Positions 12,201 to 27,700 of a DNA stretch of 64,000 bases are shown piece after piece. This stretch comes from Megalonaias nervosa (taxonomy: Eukaryota; Mollusca; Bivalvia; Unionida; Unionidae). Position 1 is the stretch's first letter. Every line of letters starts with the position of its first letter. The stretch is from positions 1-64,000 of the forward strand of contig JAECUM010006680.1 of assembly GCA_016617855.1 (NCBI GenBank), in the 5' to 3' direction. The translations under genes were made by a program, and so were the position numbers. A model generated the notes under the pieces. That model searched no databases and was not told the origin of the DNA. It worked only from the letters and a program-made list of their open reading frames with translations.

Positions 12201-15200
12201 GCAAAAGTTAAGTAACTGTGATTGAAAGAAAATTATGGTTTCTGCAAGATAAATTTGGTTCTACATCAGAGACTTAGACCAAACTTGTAAATAGCTTACA
12301 CTTTGGCTAGAAATGAATCAAATTAATGGGGGGGGGAAGCGGTCATGGTCACTGTGACTTGAAGAAGATACATTTTGCACAATGAGTTTAGTTTTGCATT
12401 ATAGACCTGGGCCAGACTATGTCATGTTGAGGGTTAAAAGGTCACAAGTCATGGTCTTTGTGGCTGAAAACTGAAGAAAAAAAAAATATTCATAAAATTT
12501 CAGTGCTTGACTATGTACCTTCATAGTTATACTAATGGCTTTCATTTCATATAAGAAAAAAACCTGATGATTTTGTGGTCAAAAGGTCAAAGGTTAAGGC
12601 TACTGTGACTTTAAGAAGAATTTTTTTGTAATTACTTTAGTTCTAGGTCAAGTACCTTAACCAGAGTTTGTGGAGGGATTACAATTAAGGTAAGAAACAA
12701 GCTTTTTGATTTTGGGATCAAAATGTCAACATCATAGTCATTCCGACTCCAAAGAAAATTATGCATTAACTTACCAATCATTCTTGCACAGGTTTTACTT
12801 TTTCACGATGAAAAGCCCTGTACATTCGATGCAAGTACATCCTCCCATGGAGTGGAGAATTGTCACTTAGACATGGTCCAATCATGCACCTTGCATGGCC
12901 ATGTGCAGAACAGACATCTTTTTTAATGATGCCTTGCAAATGGACATATGTCAGATCTGTGACCAGAGAAAATTGTGAATGTTGTTAGTGCTTCACTGCA
13001 TTGTGGTCTTCCTTTAACATATATTATCTCAGTGATACATGTATCCTCTCTGTAAAATGCTGGTAATGCCCACTTCATTTAAGGATGGGTTCATTAAGGG
13101 ACCTCTTAGGTTACCACATTGTTTCCCACCATTTAGTTATGCAGTACTTACCCTCCTCCCACCCTGCTCTGATGTCCTGGCATAATTGTTTGTGAAAAAG
13201 ATGACTGTTCTGCACATGTCCATGTGAGGTGCAGGAATGGACCATGTCCTATTGACAATTCTCTGCTCTGTGGTATAGAAGAATGTATTCACATTGAACA
13301 GATAAGATTTATTCGACATGAAAAAAGTAAAAGCTGCGCATTAGTGATGGTTAAGTATTGTATAATTAAAATTAGTTTACCCCACCAAGAAACTATATTT
13401 CTTCTTAATTAGGTTCCTAGACAATATTTCTTCTTGATTAAGTTCCTAGACCATACTCAATACGACTGCACATAGTGTAAGAAAAATAACCCTAGATTTT
13501 GGGTCTTACGGTCAGAGGTCACTGTCTTTGTAAGTTCAGTAAGAAATTTTATTTTTTGCACAGTCATTTTAAACATAAGGTCATTGAGAATCACTGGTCA
13601 ATAATCTCAAAGACCAGTCATTATTCAGCATGTGGTGTGTATATACATGTACCATATTCTTGTTTCACCAGTTGGACGATATGTGCATCTAAGTGCAGTT
13701 CATTTTATTGACATATTCTGTTTAGTATTTGATTCCATGCACACAAAAAATTCAGCAGGTACATATTTTTCTCAACAGTTAAAGACTCGCCTCAACACGC
13801 CTTTGGCTACCTACATATATGGTTCAGCACCTATATATTGTGTGGGTAAGATGAAATTTTCTAGAAGTAGTCAAAAGTTGGATATTTCAGTTTGGTAATA
13901 AAGAAAATGCAGGCTGTATTCAGCATTGATACACATCCAGTTTGCATTATTTTTAATGACAGTTTCTTAATATAATTAAATATGGTTTGAGTTCACCAGA
14001 TTTTCCATGTTGATCTATTACATATCAGCATATCTCTTTTCCAGTAGAACAGCAATATATAGGTCACCACAGAATTTTGTGTGCATTTGGCTTTGTTGTT
14101 GCTCAGGATAGAAATATTGGTGGATGATTTTCTTTGTATGCAGAAACTGAGAAATAAGATGTATTTTTAATTAAAAAAATAACAGGTTTTGATTTGATGC
14201 TCTTAAAGTAAGCTTGAATAAGCACCTTACATATCAGATCTTTATTTTTTGAATGATAGCACTTACATTGAAAAATATTGATAAAGATTAAAGCAGAAAT
14301 GTTTTTTTTTGACTCCTAGTATATGTTTTTTCAAGAAACTTGTTGAAGCCAACTTGCATGATTTCATGTTTTATATAGTTACAGATTTGGTCATCATCCA
14401 CATTGATTGTAGAAGGTCACGTTGTGGATAGATTTATCCCAACTTCTAGGCTGATTAATATAGTAGTACATGTACATGTGGTTCATTAGCACTGTGAAAC
14501 ATAATTCATTTGGAACATTTTGGACTGTACCAGTTTCTAATAAAATATGTCATACTACTTGATGGCCATTTTGTTGATGGCAAGTATGTCACTTTTGACA
14601 GAAATATAGAGTACTCCCTCACTATAAGGTGCTTCAGAATCAAGGGAGTCCATTTTACATGGCAGATATGGTCATGAATCCTATTTAATTATTAAACTGC
14701 AATATTATAGAATATTTTTTAATGTTTTATAAATCATTGCCCCATAACATTTAGCTGTGAGATGGACTTTGATTATTAGCAATCACTTCTTTTGATTTAT
14801 AAATTCGGGTGAGAATCTTTTGTCAACCACTGCATTGTTTGGTACTTTATTGTGAATGCAGTTTAATGAGCAAACTGTTTGCTGAATTGTTTGAGCAGTG
14901 ATTGTAAACAGAATGCATTGAAGACAAACACAAAAACGACTTAATGACTGTATTTTTCTTGAATCAGTAATAATAAGATTAATACTTCTTTCAAAAATAA
15001 ACTTAGATCAAAGTGCAGTGATTGACACAAATAGAAATATTTAACTTTATTTCTATAAAGAAAGATGCAATCATAAGACACTTTTTTCTTCAAGAATACA
15101 ACAAATCTTGTTGAATTATTAAATGAATTTATTGTTTACTTTGGCACAAAACTTAAAGATATTAGTGTGAAATCCTTGTAGCATTTTGGGAGCCATGCCT

Positions 15201-15273
15201 TGTTAGTGTTATATTTAGATTCATATATCTCTTCCCCTAAATGATAATGAACTTTTTACACATTATTTCTCAT

Positions 15274-15338
<65 letters not shown>

Positions 15339-15724
15339 TTCAGAACAGATGAAAATATTTAACACGGTGTTCTCGTTCTGAGTTTTATAAGAAGGGTTTT
15401 GCTGTTTTTGGTGCCAAACTATGGAATTCCATACAACCTTGTATAAAGTCAGCTGACTTGTATCAAGCTTTTAAAAGCTTTTAATAATTTTCTTAATCAA
15501 CATCTGTAGAAACAATCATTTTGTTTATTTGAGTGGTACTATTTAAAATATCATTATATCATATACTCACCAATAATGTTTTACACTTGTTCACTACTAC
15601 TCATTATATGAACCCTGTATGTACTCAACCTTAAAGCCTTGTGCATATTTTATTGTAGCCGTAGATCAGTTACCTAGTTAACAGCATTTGCTGTCTAAAG
15701 ACACCTCATCTTGTAAAAGTTATG

Positions 15725-15765
<41 letters not shown>

Positions 15766-18700
15766 TATAAATCATGTGTACACACACACACATTTGTAGA
15801 AGACCTTATGGAAGATTAGTCAGTTGACCAAATGAGCTTCTTTAAATAAAGTCATTTTAATATTATTATTATTATTATTATTATTATTAAAATGTCTTTG
15901 CATTATGTCTAGTTGGTTCTAAATGTAAGATGTGCTGATCTGATGTCCAATATTGCTGTCACAGCAGCCATCTTGAAAATTTTCTTATCACTACTCTTTC
16001 TAAACAAAAGGTCATAATGACACTGGCTTCTGCCAAAAGACTTCATGTGATATCTAGTATGTCCTAGATGAAAATGGTGATGCTTGCACATCCAGAATGG
16101 CTACCGTGCTAATGTATTGTGAATCTTGTTATTGCTACTCCTTATGAATGGATGATCATATCAGCATGTTTTTTTTTACAGACAGACATCTTATGATGTC
16201 TGGTTGGTCCTTAATGAAATGATGCCGCTCAGACAGCCAGTATGGCCATCAGAATACAGTGACCATTTTGAAAATCTTTTCATTGCTACCTCTTCTGAAT
16301 GAATGACCATATCAGCATGTGATTTTCAGTGAAAGACCTCTTATGTCCTGTTGGCCATAAGTGAAAATGGTGTGAATATATCCAATAAGGCTAGTAAAGT
16401 GGCTAACTTTAGAATATTGTTATTGCCACTCCTCTTGAATGGATGGTCATATCAACACAAAGTTTTCACTTAGAGACTTCTTATAATGTCTAGTTGGTCC
16501 TAAATGAGAATGGTGCTGATCAGACATCCATTATGGCCACCATGGCAACCGTCTTAAAAATTTTGTTACTGCTACTTCTTCAGAATGGATGGTCATATCA
16601 ACATAGGGTTTTCACAGAAACACTTTTTATGATATCTGCTTTGTCCTGAATGAAACTGGTGCCAAGCTGACATCCAATATATGTACCACAGCAGCTACTT
16701 TAAAACTCTAATCTTGAATTCCTGGAAATTCTTTTTTCCTGTACAGCGTTAATCCCTTTGAGGGTCTCTTGTTTTTTCTATCCACTTTTATTGATTTTAT
16801 ACAAAAGTCCAATAACATGATAATACAATGTAGGTAAACATTTTGAAGGGAATCTTGTAAATTGAGTCGTAATGGCAGACATGAGGATAATAATTAAAGT
16901 GACAGAAAAGTTTATCAAAGCATGAAAATACTATATTGAAACTATTACATCATTCTTTGAACAAGAAAAAGACACATGTTGATAATGCACTCAGAGTATA
17001 AAAGTATTTAATTGGAGAAAACATGAGGTGTGAAGACGTCAACTTGAGCAATAAAAGCAAAGTGAGCTTTGCTTTCCCTGTGTGTGTTTGTGGCAAATGT
17101 GGGGCAGTTTTTTTGGTGCAGTCACCCCCAAGTTTGGTTTTGTCGATTGAGTAATAGTAAGTTGTTTTCAGAAAACTGCACAAATAGGCCACAAATATGC
17201 ATGTATTCACAAGCATCAATTCAAATAAATTTTTGGTGGCAATTAATTGTGCTATTATTATGTATATAAACTTGGCCTACAGTGAACAAGCAGTTCAGTA
17301 CAGTTGTCATTTATTACAACAATAACTCATGAATGAAAGAAACCTGGTCCCAACAAACTAATAGCAAGCACTACTTGTACATCCATATATAATAACAGTA
17401 AGTAAGTGGCCACAGCAATTTCAAATGTTTCCTTACTGCAAAATCAGAGTTAAATTTTGATTCAGTTTTATCTTTTTTCAGTCTGAAAAGTGGTTATTCC
17501 ATATCGCATCATTCCTTTTCAAACCTAATACAGATTCAGGGATTACTTTCATCAATGTGTATAGAACTTCTTGCTAAACTGATTATGTTAAAAGGTCTGG
17601 GATTACAGCTCGAGTTTTAAGTGTCTCCAGTACTAATATCAATATGCTCTTTGCTATTGTGAAAACTTCTCAATCTACTTAACAAAGGATCTAAAACTTG
17701 AGTAGATGTAAGTGATCTTAAGACACTGAAGTATGCTTCAAAATAAGTTTGTTTATAAGAGTTTATCTTCAGGGACAACTTGTGACTCAAGTTCCTGCTA
17801 TCAAAGTTCATGACTTGTAGTGTCATCTAAACAATTGATAGATTTATTTGTTTGGGTGAGAAAAGGATGTAAATGATTATTCCCCTATATTTAGGTGAGA
17901 AAAGGATGTAAATGATTATTCCCCTACTTTTTGTATCAAACTAAACATTGCAGCAGAATTAAGCATGAATTCACGAGTCTGTAATATTGAATAGTCCCTT
18001 CTATATATTATGTGGCAATTTGAGGGTGCCAGTATTAGAGGTTTCAGTTTTCAGAGATTGATGATCGAGTATTTGAGGTGCTTAAAATGACGAATCGAGT
18101 ATTTGAGGTGCTTAAAATGACGAATCGAGTATTTGAGGTGCTTAAAATGACAAATCAAGTATTTGAGGTGCTTAAAATGACAACTACATGACTACATGTA
18201 TGCACATTTGTTTCTTGTAAATAGCATGAAAATGTGTTACTGGTTGAGACATTTTGTGGTTTTTACTGTGCACTTGCAATATAAGTATGGAACAGACCTA
18301 TTCAGTTGGGTTTGTGGAGGAGTTGGATAGAAGTGCTCATGCACTTCCAGCAAGACTTATTGGGCTGTCTGTGCTTTTGGGATCTGTCAGATTGGTTTCC
18401 CGCAGAGGGTCACCATTACTTCTGATTAAATTAAACTGAACGAAAGTGATGCCTGATAGGATGTGGAGGCAAATCCTCCCACCTGCTGTGGTGGTCTAGT
18501 CACCCCTAGTCCCTAACTGGTTTCGTTGTCTTTGTAACTTGTCAGAGGGATAAGGTCTTGTTGATTCATTTATTCAACTGACCACAATATGATGTAGGTG
18601 GGAAGTTCATATATCCCTAGCCGCAGGTACCACTTGTACAGCTGCAAAATCAGTCATGTGACAGTCCTTTATATTGTCACAACCTATTATTGCAGCCAGG

Positions 18701-21700
18701 GTACTCTTTACTTTTTGGACTGCCATGCAGCTGGGTTTTGGCTTAAGTAGCAGTAGAAACATAAAATCTGAAATATGTTTCTATGTAAAAATTAGGGGTA
18801 AGTACAAAGTGACTAGAACACTCTTCAGAAATTTGTATTTTTAATTACAAGTGCTGTGTATTCTATATTTTGTAGAAAAACATACTATATGCCTGTATTG
18901 CTAAATATTAAACTGCCATGGTATTATATAGGTTTGTTATTTTTGCCTTAGTATCATATAGTTTATGAATACCAATCTTAGTAGGAGTATGAGATTGTCC
19001 ACAGGATTAATAAAAGGACAAATTGTAGTGTAGATGAATGGATCCTTAAATGGCTTGTCTGTTCCCTGTAGCTGTTTGGGGAAGACACAGACTGGCATTA
19101 AATTCCATTAAACTGTGGGGCTCATTATGTCCTCAAAAGAGTATTCTTCATAAGAGATGTTTTCCATATAGTGATTGGAATATCATACACAGTTGGATGT
19201 AATTGGATTGGATCACAAATTGTATTTGTATCTCCAATAACTCCAGGTTTGGGTACAATAGGGGGCATCCATAGAACTGTGGTATTTCTTGTCATGTTTC
19301 TCGAGATTTTCCTTTCTTTTTAAGAAATTTATTACATTGTAGGTATGTCATTCTAAAACCTATATGTGTAATATTTATGCGTCACTGCAGGGGTTGGCGA
19401 TGCTTAAATGTTGCTGTGCATAAGCCACATCAATATTTATTTTGATGTGCAGCTGTCAATGATGCAAAAGGAGCACAACATAGTTTGTGATGTAATCATT
19501 AAAATACAAGTGCAGTAATTGGAGGAAAATGTTTCATCGAAAGAGTTAAATTCACTTCCAGCAATTGATTTCAGGGCTTGTGCATCTGAGTCCTTATGGG
19601 AGGAAATATAATAAGCCTGGACTCAAATTTAAACAGATATGTTGATCCCTACCAGCTGTAGGGTATGTAATTTGTATATCCAATCAAATTCTCTCTATCC
19701 AATTAATATTGCTGCTAGAAAGCTTTGTTTCAAATTAGATGATTTCTGTTATCTGATAAAGAATACAGTTTATTTTGTGTTCAGATAGGTTAAAGTGTAT
19801 AGACACTTAGGTAGTAACAAACACTTGGCTTGTTTTCATTTTGAAACCAAAATGTTCAGTTTTCTCTTTTTGTTAACGTTTGTACCTCTTCTCTTCACTA
19901 TGGCTGTGGAGGACCATATGAATATCTTGTTATCCTTCCTCCTGAATCAATGACCAATCAACATGTGGTTTATTGTTTCAACTTGGTCATAAATAAAAAT
20001 GATGCCAATCTTACATCCAATATGGCCATCAGAGTAACTAAAATGAAAATCTTGCTATTGTTCAGGAATATCATAGATGGTTTCAACATTCAGCAATTAA
20101 AAAGGCAGAACAGTTATATCTTGGATTCCAGGAAATTCTTTTTGGCCAGTTCCTATTAGGGACTCTTGTTTCTATGTCTGTAATATGCACACATGCATAA
20201 CTGCATATGCCTCTGATCAGAGAGAGAGTGAGAGTACTGCAGTATAGATTGATTGAAAGAAAGATCCTAAAATGGGTAAATTTATTAGCGAAACAAAAAC
20301 ACTGCAGAATGAATGCAAATCAGATGCATAATTAATTCCAACAATCAATGCATTTTGAAGAAGACAGCACAAAAATGCAGATTAGGAAGTAGTGCATTTT
20401 GTCTTGTCCAAACAAGAGACTTAAACTGAGAGGTAAACCCTAATATCATGTCTCTTACAATTTCCAGCTTAACATGCCTGTGGTATTAGATGTATTCTCA
20501 ACAAAGCATTGACGTACTATTGAATAGACCCGTATAGTATGTTGCAGTGAAAATGTATGTGGTAAATAACTTTAATGAATAATTATACTCAAGTTTCTTA
20601 TTATTATTATTAGCCATGATCAATGCTATGACAATAGCACTATGTTGTATCAGCCCAGACATTGCCACAGAATACCCAACAATGCCATTGTACAACCTCA
20701 CCAAGCGCATTTGATGAAATACGCTTAATAACTACCATCTGTACTTGCTTATAAGACAAGCTCAACTGAAAACTGCAAAGACCCGGCTTTGCTATCGCAT
20801 AATTTACTGGAAGGTCTGGGTCAGTTCAGTTTGTTGGAAGTAATCAGTAGAACAAACAACACAGACCCTGATCTGCATGTAAATTATGCTCCAGCTGATC
20901 AGGATCTTTTGCAGTTTGACTCCACTTACAAGTGAGTATATATGGCAGATAATCAATCAAAGCATCCAATTGCTCAGTTGCAAAAAGTCACATAGCGAGT
21001 GCTTGATTATAACAGTTGAACCAGTTAGGCATTTGCATGATCAGATTGAGCTTTGTTAATACTAATGAATTAATGTTTTAAAAAAGTTTTGCCTCTGGGC
21101 AAATTGATCGGTGCATGTGCTCATTTTGAAGTTGGAATTAATTAAATTGTTCTAGAGAAAACGCACAGATATTTTTACGTGTAAATTCAAATCCATACAC
21201 AAACAGCATAGCTGACCCAGAACCATGCTTTGGTTTCACTAAACATATCAATTTTCCTTTCCAAATGGACATTCTGTAATATCTTTCTTATTGGCAACAG
21301 TAAATATTTCTCAGAAAACTCAGCAGGTATCAGTGATTACAACTTGCTTTTATGGCAGCATTGGACATACTCAGAAAGAAGGAGTCTGGTTTTATCACTG
21401 AGCAGAAGTTTAGAAATGGCTCATTTCTTTTTAATGATCAAACATTTTCATTATATATACTAACTTGACATTTGATTCATAAAAAGCTATTCTCAACTGT
21501 ATCACTAGTAATATAATGTACAGTCTTAATCTGAGGACAAATTTTGTGATATTTTTGTCTAGTTGGCACCTGGTCCCATATCAAAACTTTCTGAAAAAAG
21601 AAATTCAGCTTAAAATCCTGAAACTTTGACAGTCTAATAATGTCAAGTTATTATAAATAATAAAAATAATTGGATCCTGAAAAAAGAAATGGGCTGTTTC

Positions 21701-24700
21701 TCAACTTTTGCACGATAACATTAGTTCTAGTTCACATACCTGGAACACATGTTTTTGATGACTTGCAGTTAGGTTAAGGAAGAAGCCTATTGATTTGGAA
21801 CTCAAATCTCAATCACCAAAGTAACTGAGATTGAAAGGAGTAAAACAGTTTCTGCACAATAGCACAAGTTCCACATCAAAGATCTGAAGGAAGGTCAAAG
21901 GTCACAGTCACTGACTGAAAGAAGAAAAGTGGTTTCTTCACAGAAATTTCAGTTGTATACATAGAGGACTGTTTAACAAGGGGAGATAAATCATGTGCCA
22001 TATATGGCACAATTAGGTTCATTTGTTTATGCCAGTCTGAACTATTATTAGCACAAGTGAGACACATCAGCTCACACAGGCTTGCTCCCTCATTTAAGCA
22101 TTTGTGAAGAATGAGGTCTTTAAAGAGGTTATCTGTACATATGAAGCCAAAGGCTTTAAAGAAGATATAATGGTCCTTTTGTCCAAGTGTTTGTGAAGAA
22201 TGAGAAGCATTATTGAAGTATAAACAGAGGCTGAGCATGTAGACATTATTACTCTCTCGTTGGCAGGAACTGTTCTCTTCAAAGAAATGCAAATTCGCAC
22301 CAATCACATGATGCATCCTATATAATCTGGAAGCCGGAAGCTTGTATTTCTTAGTTTAAAGCCAGCTGTTATGTTGTCTGGCTAATCAAACAAAGGAAGA
22401 CTCCTGTGGTAAAAATATTTATTGCAGACCAAAAGATGGGCGATTCTATACATGCTTCATCTCTGACTTTACATCACTAATGCCCATCATTCTTCATTAA
22501 CACTTGGATGAGGAGACCATTATTTTCTTTAAAGCCTTTGGCTTCATATGTGCATATAACATCTTTAAAGACAGGCAACAAAACAGCAATAAATCATCAA
22601 ATGAAATATATCAATAAGAAATATGTATTGAGAATTGTAAAACACAATTATTTACCTGTAAATCATAACACAAAAAAAATATCTCAATTGTAAATAATTA
22701 TGTCTGTCACCATCAGTTATTATTTAAGTTAAAAAAAAACAAACTGGTAGTTCTAAATCATTTATTGTAACTAATAACTGTCATTGCAAAACCTTCTTTA
22801 CTATCTCCCTGACATAAAATTTATGGAAAGTCTTTGCTGGTGTTCAGTCTGATTTTTTTGTAACATTTCTTTAAGGAAAGGATTTGAAAGCATCATGATT
22901 CTGCAGCAGCCCTGCTAGAATAATTTTATTAAATGTATCATACCGATTGTTCCAAAAACTTCTTTGAACTATCTAGAAGCTGCAATAGTAGTTTCACATA
23001 TACAACTCAATATGAACTTAATCCGGAGTAGTTTTCCTTATATTTTGTTCATCCTGTGAGTGTAATGCAGTAAAGTAGACATGGCACTCAGCTTATCAGC
23101 ATTATAATATGATGAAAATCATTCCTTACCCTCAATTTTTCAACAAATTGGAAAATTTTAACACTAATTAATATACCATACAAAGCATGTTGCATAAATT
23201 CAAAGACATTAAAGTCTGAACTAGATTAGGAACTGCAGAAAAAGAAATCAGAGAAACTAATTTCATTGTTGACAACTTCAGTGATAATAGCTTATCAAGG
23301 AAACCGAGTACTAATTTCATTGTTGACAACTTCAAGGATAATAGCTTATCAAGGAAACCGAGTATTAATTTAAGGACTAAAGATACATACCATGAGTCAT
23401 TGTATCATAGTATAGGTGGAGATGTGTTATTCAACCCAATAAAGTATCTGATAATGAAGATTGATGCTTATGCTCCAGTCATTATGAAACAATCACAGAA
23501 TTTGAAGCAAAATTGCCTTGTGAGTCTTAATACTTATATACCTTCAGTGACCAAAAATCTTACTTAAGAAATTACTGTTACCTCTGAAGAAGAAATAGGA
23601 TTAATATTACTGCTCTTACAAAAAACACTTTATTTTTTCATGCCAGATTGTACTGCTTATGTGTCATTGGTCTTGACAAGTTTGGAATGACATCAGCAAC
23701 TGTTTTTTAGAACTTCTTGGTTTCGGAGCAATCTCCTGCGAAGGATACTCTCTAGAGGGTGAATTTGGCCCTTGTGTGGAAGCATCATTAGGTTGTTGTG
23801 CCTTCAGTGTCCGATTTGAAGAGACATTGGATATAACAAAACTAGAGGAAACCGAGACCATTTCTATATCTGCCTAGCTAATTGATCAATTTGTATTGAT
23901 GCCATTCGATTCATATTCCAAGATGCTGCTTGGATGCATGAGTGCAAATGCAAATATCATTCGAATTCATGCACTTGAAAAGCAGTGATGAAGAAGAACT
24001 TCTGCAAATTAGTTCTGAGTCATGCATATAAAAATGCACTCAGTGCAGCATAAATGATGTATTTAACTGTTTAAGATAAATTGAATTAGTAAGAATCTAC
24101 CAACAAAAAAAAGAAATAGTAATGATACTTACGGGATCTATCCAAAGTATGTAGACACAGATTAATACAGAAGAATCATGCTTGGAAATTACAGGTTCTT
24201 TTCAACTTCAGGTCAATGTAGGGAAGAATGTCCATAGCAAATGGCAGAATAAAGAAAGTGAAGGATAATAATAATAATAATAATAAAAAAGACTTTATTT
24301 AGAGACGGTAACTCAATTAGTTACAGAACTAATCTACCTTGAGGCCATCTATCTGTTATGTACAATATATACAGTATATACAATATGATGTGAAGAATCT
24401 GGCTTGACACTAAATAATTAAGTGATTTTAAAAGTCAAAGTATCAAGCCTGGAACAGATGCACAGGCATCTGTGAAAACATAGACATATATAAAATATAA
24501 AATATCATCCTGCATTGAAAAATTCAACTGTGAAAATGATGCAAAATTACAGAGAAGTAGGTGGTATTTATTGTACTAGAACTGTTCAGTTTTCTAAAGA
24601 TTTCATCCATTTGAGACATTGATTATGAAAAGAAGAAATGCTAGGAGCCTGCCTTATGTCACTGGGAATGTTGTTCCGTACCAGTATAGTGTAATTTTTG

Positions 24701-27700
24701 CTTCTTATGGACCTTAAATTTGAAGTACCATCAGCATCTTTTTGGTGAAAGATATTGCTTGGATAGACCGGAATGGCTTTTCTGGATACTTTATACATCA
24801 AGTTGGCCTTTCTAAGAAATATTCTTTCATGTATTGTTAAAACTATTATATTATTCATTGTATCCTGGAAATTGTCTATACATTGATCTAGAATTAAATG
24901 GCAAGCTCTCTTTTGGAGTCTTAAAAGTGTTGTTATGTTTGAATTAGAGGTATTACCTCAAATTACATTACAATAGCCCAGATATGGCTGAATATAACTT
25001 TTATAAAAGATGACCCTATACTGAAGAAGAATGTATGTTTTGATTTTCCTCAGTAGCTAAAGATAAGAATTAACATTTTTTGAAACGTGTTTAATATGAA
25101 TAGACCAAGTAAGATTGTTATCTATGAATACACCAAGAATTTTATCCTGAGAGGTCATATTAAGGCTCACATTGTCAAATAGAACCTGGAGTTTGTCACT
25201 ATCTAGCCTTGCTTGTTTTTGTTGTGTTGTAACTAGTAGGGCTTTTGTTTCTTCTGTATTTATGATCATACTGTTTTCCTTGCATCATACTTGAAGTCTG
25301 TTGAGAGCATGTTGTAAGTTATTTTCAAGTACCGTTTTGGTTTTACCCATCTCAGACAATGTAGTATCATCTGCATAGAGGTCACTGGAAGAAATTGAAG
25401 TTCCAATCTTAAGAGGTAAGTCATTGATAAATAGAATGAATAACAGATGTCCAAGGACAGAGTCCTGTGGTACTCCACAATTAATATTTTTACTTTCAGA
25501 AAGTTGACCATTTAAAGATACTTTTTGCACTCTGTCGGTTAAGTAAGAAGTAAACCAGTTATGGAAGTTTTCACTGCGTTGATAGATTTTTAGTTTTTTA
25601 AGCAAAATTTCATGGTCTACAAAAAAAAAGCTTTACAAAAATCAACCATAATAGTGCCTACCATTTCTCCTTGATCTAATGCTTTCAGACATTTATCAAT
25701 CAAAGATACAAGTGCAGTTTCACAGGAGTGATTTTGTCGAAAGCCAGACTGATTATCATGAATAAGATCATAAGTGTTCAAATAGTTGAGAAAAGAATCA
25801 CGTACATGTTTTTCTAGTAAGTTGGAGAGAAAAGGAAGGATAGAAATGGGTCTGTAGTTATTTGCTATTTGCATCATCTTTTGTTCCTGCTTTATGCAAT
25901 CGTGTAACCTTGGCATTTTTCCATGTTTGTGGAAATTTATTAGACCTAATACTTTAATTACAAATGAAAGCTATACTCTCTACAATTGCAGGTGCAGCTA
26001 CCTTTAGTAGCCTTGATCCAATCATATCAAGTCCTGCAGCTTTACAATCATCCTTTTTTTTAAATTTTTTTCAACACAAATTCTAGACTCATTTCAGAAA
26101 TTTCAAATTTTATATTGTTTGGTAGTTTTTTAGCACAAAAATGTTTGAGTTCCAGATGATGAGATGAAGTTCTAGGTTCTTTAAGTTTTTCAGCAATTTG
26201 AATGATAAAGTTGTTAAAAATATTTGAGATGTCAGTTGGATTATCGGTATAAATGCCCTCATGATTGAGGGATAAAATTTCAGTTTTACTCTTACATTTG
26301 CCTGCACCAAACTCTGTAAACACTTTCCAGATAGCTTTCGGGTTATTTTGGTTTTCATCCAGCACTTTTTTGTAGTGCACTTGTTTGGCTTGAAATATCA
26401 TTTTATTAACTTTATTCCTCCAAACTCTATATTCAGTTAAATTTCCTGCCAATTTTAATTGGTCTCTTTGCTTTATTGCTTCCAAAATTTCTGGGGAGAT
26501 CCAGTCTGGCTCGGGTGGTCTTTCTTTATCCTGTGTGTTTTTTAAGGGGCATGTTTGTTCACTATACTGATGAGCAGATCTGTCCAAATATCTAAAACAT
26601 CGTCAGTATCTTCAAAGATTTGGACTGTATTCCATGGAATCTGTTTCAGATCCTCCAGGAATTTAACAGTATCTCAGTTTTGAAAAGATCTATAAGTAAT
26701 GGATTTATGGATATTACTTTTTTTATTTGCTATTGACTTTATGTGTTAGAAAATTGCAAAGTGGTCACTTATACCAATCATTGGAACCATTACTTTCAAA
26801 ACATTTATGATGATGAGTTTCTCACAGAATGGAGGACAATGATTCTAAAACACTGTCAGATGCTGGGTTAGATGAACCACTATAGAAGAAAATAAACCTT
26901 GATGAAAAGTTTAAGATATCTTGACTGTTACATTACATAATGATTAAAACACAACACCAAGATTGGAGGTAAATGTATGTTGCTTAATATTTACAAAAAT
27001 TATGGAAAAATTACCCTTTTCTTATGTTGGACATTGGCATTTGAGATGTAGGATGCCATGCCAAGTCACCAGATCACATACATTTAGGAGCAGAGATATC
27101 CACAAGACAATATCTGTGAACTGTGGAAAATTCTATAAAAGAAAGTGTTGTTTCCCAACTTGCTGAAGCTGGTTAAGCTGGCTGTGCTTACGCCCTTTCA
27201 GACTGCAGATTATGAAAGTAGGGTTGTCAGCATGGAATACACTTTAATACACAGATAAGGAACAGTTTAAGCTCAAAAACAGTGAACAAATAAATGCTTC
27301 AACAACCGGAGGCATTATCTTCTGAGGATTTTGATTTCAATAGAGATCCAACAGAGAGGAGCGGGAAAAAAGAGAGATAGTTAAGTGGTGAGTAAATAAT
27401 TAACTATGATGATTCCACCCCACCCCAACCATTCATTATTTTTCTACTCCCCCACGATTTGGTGACAAATAAAATAATAAAAGTTCAATTTACATTAAAA
27501 GTTGGAAGTCCTTGAAAATCAGTGTTTTGGGTCTGTATGAGCCATGGCTGTACCGGATAGCACATTTATTGGCAGATTGAATTTCAATATGTTCATTTTC
27601 TTATGGGGAGCCACAGTATGACAGTTGATTGTCTCATTCATGATCTAAGGGTTGCATGTATGATACCCACCCAGATCAGATCAGGTTTGTCTGCCTTGGT

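Noticed and set aside
22508..22693. 61-codon frame sharing SLKPLASYVHITSLKT with the minus-strand frame at 22094-22303
   Set aside because: The shared peptide comes from the inverted DNA repeat. Neither frame has a start context, domain or exon signals.
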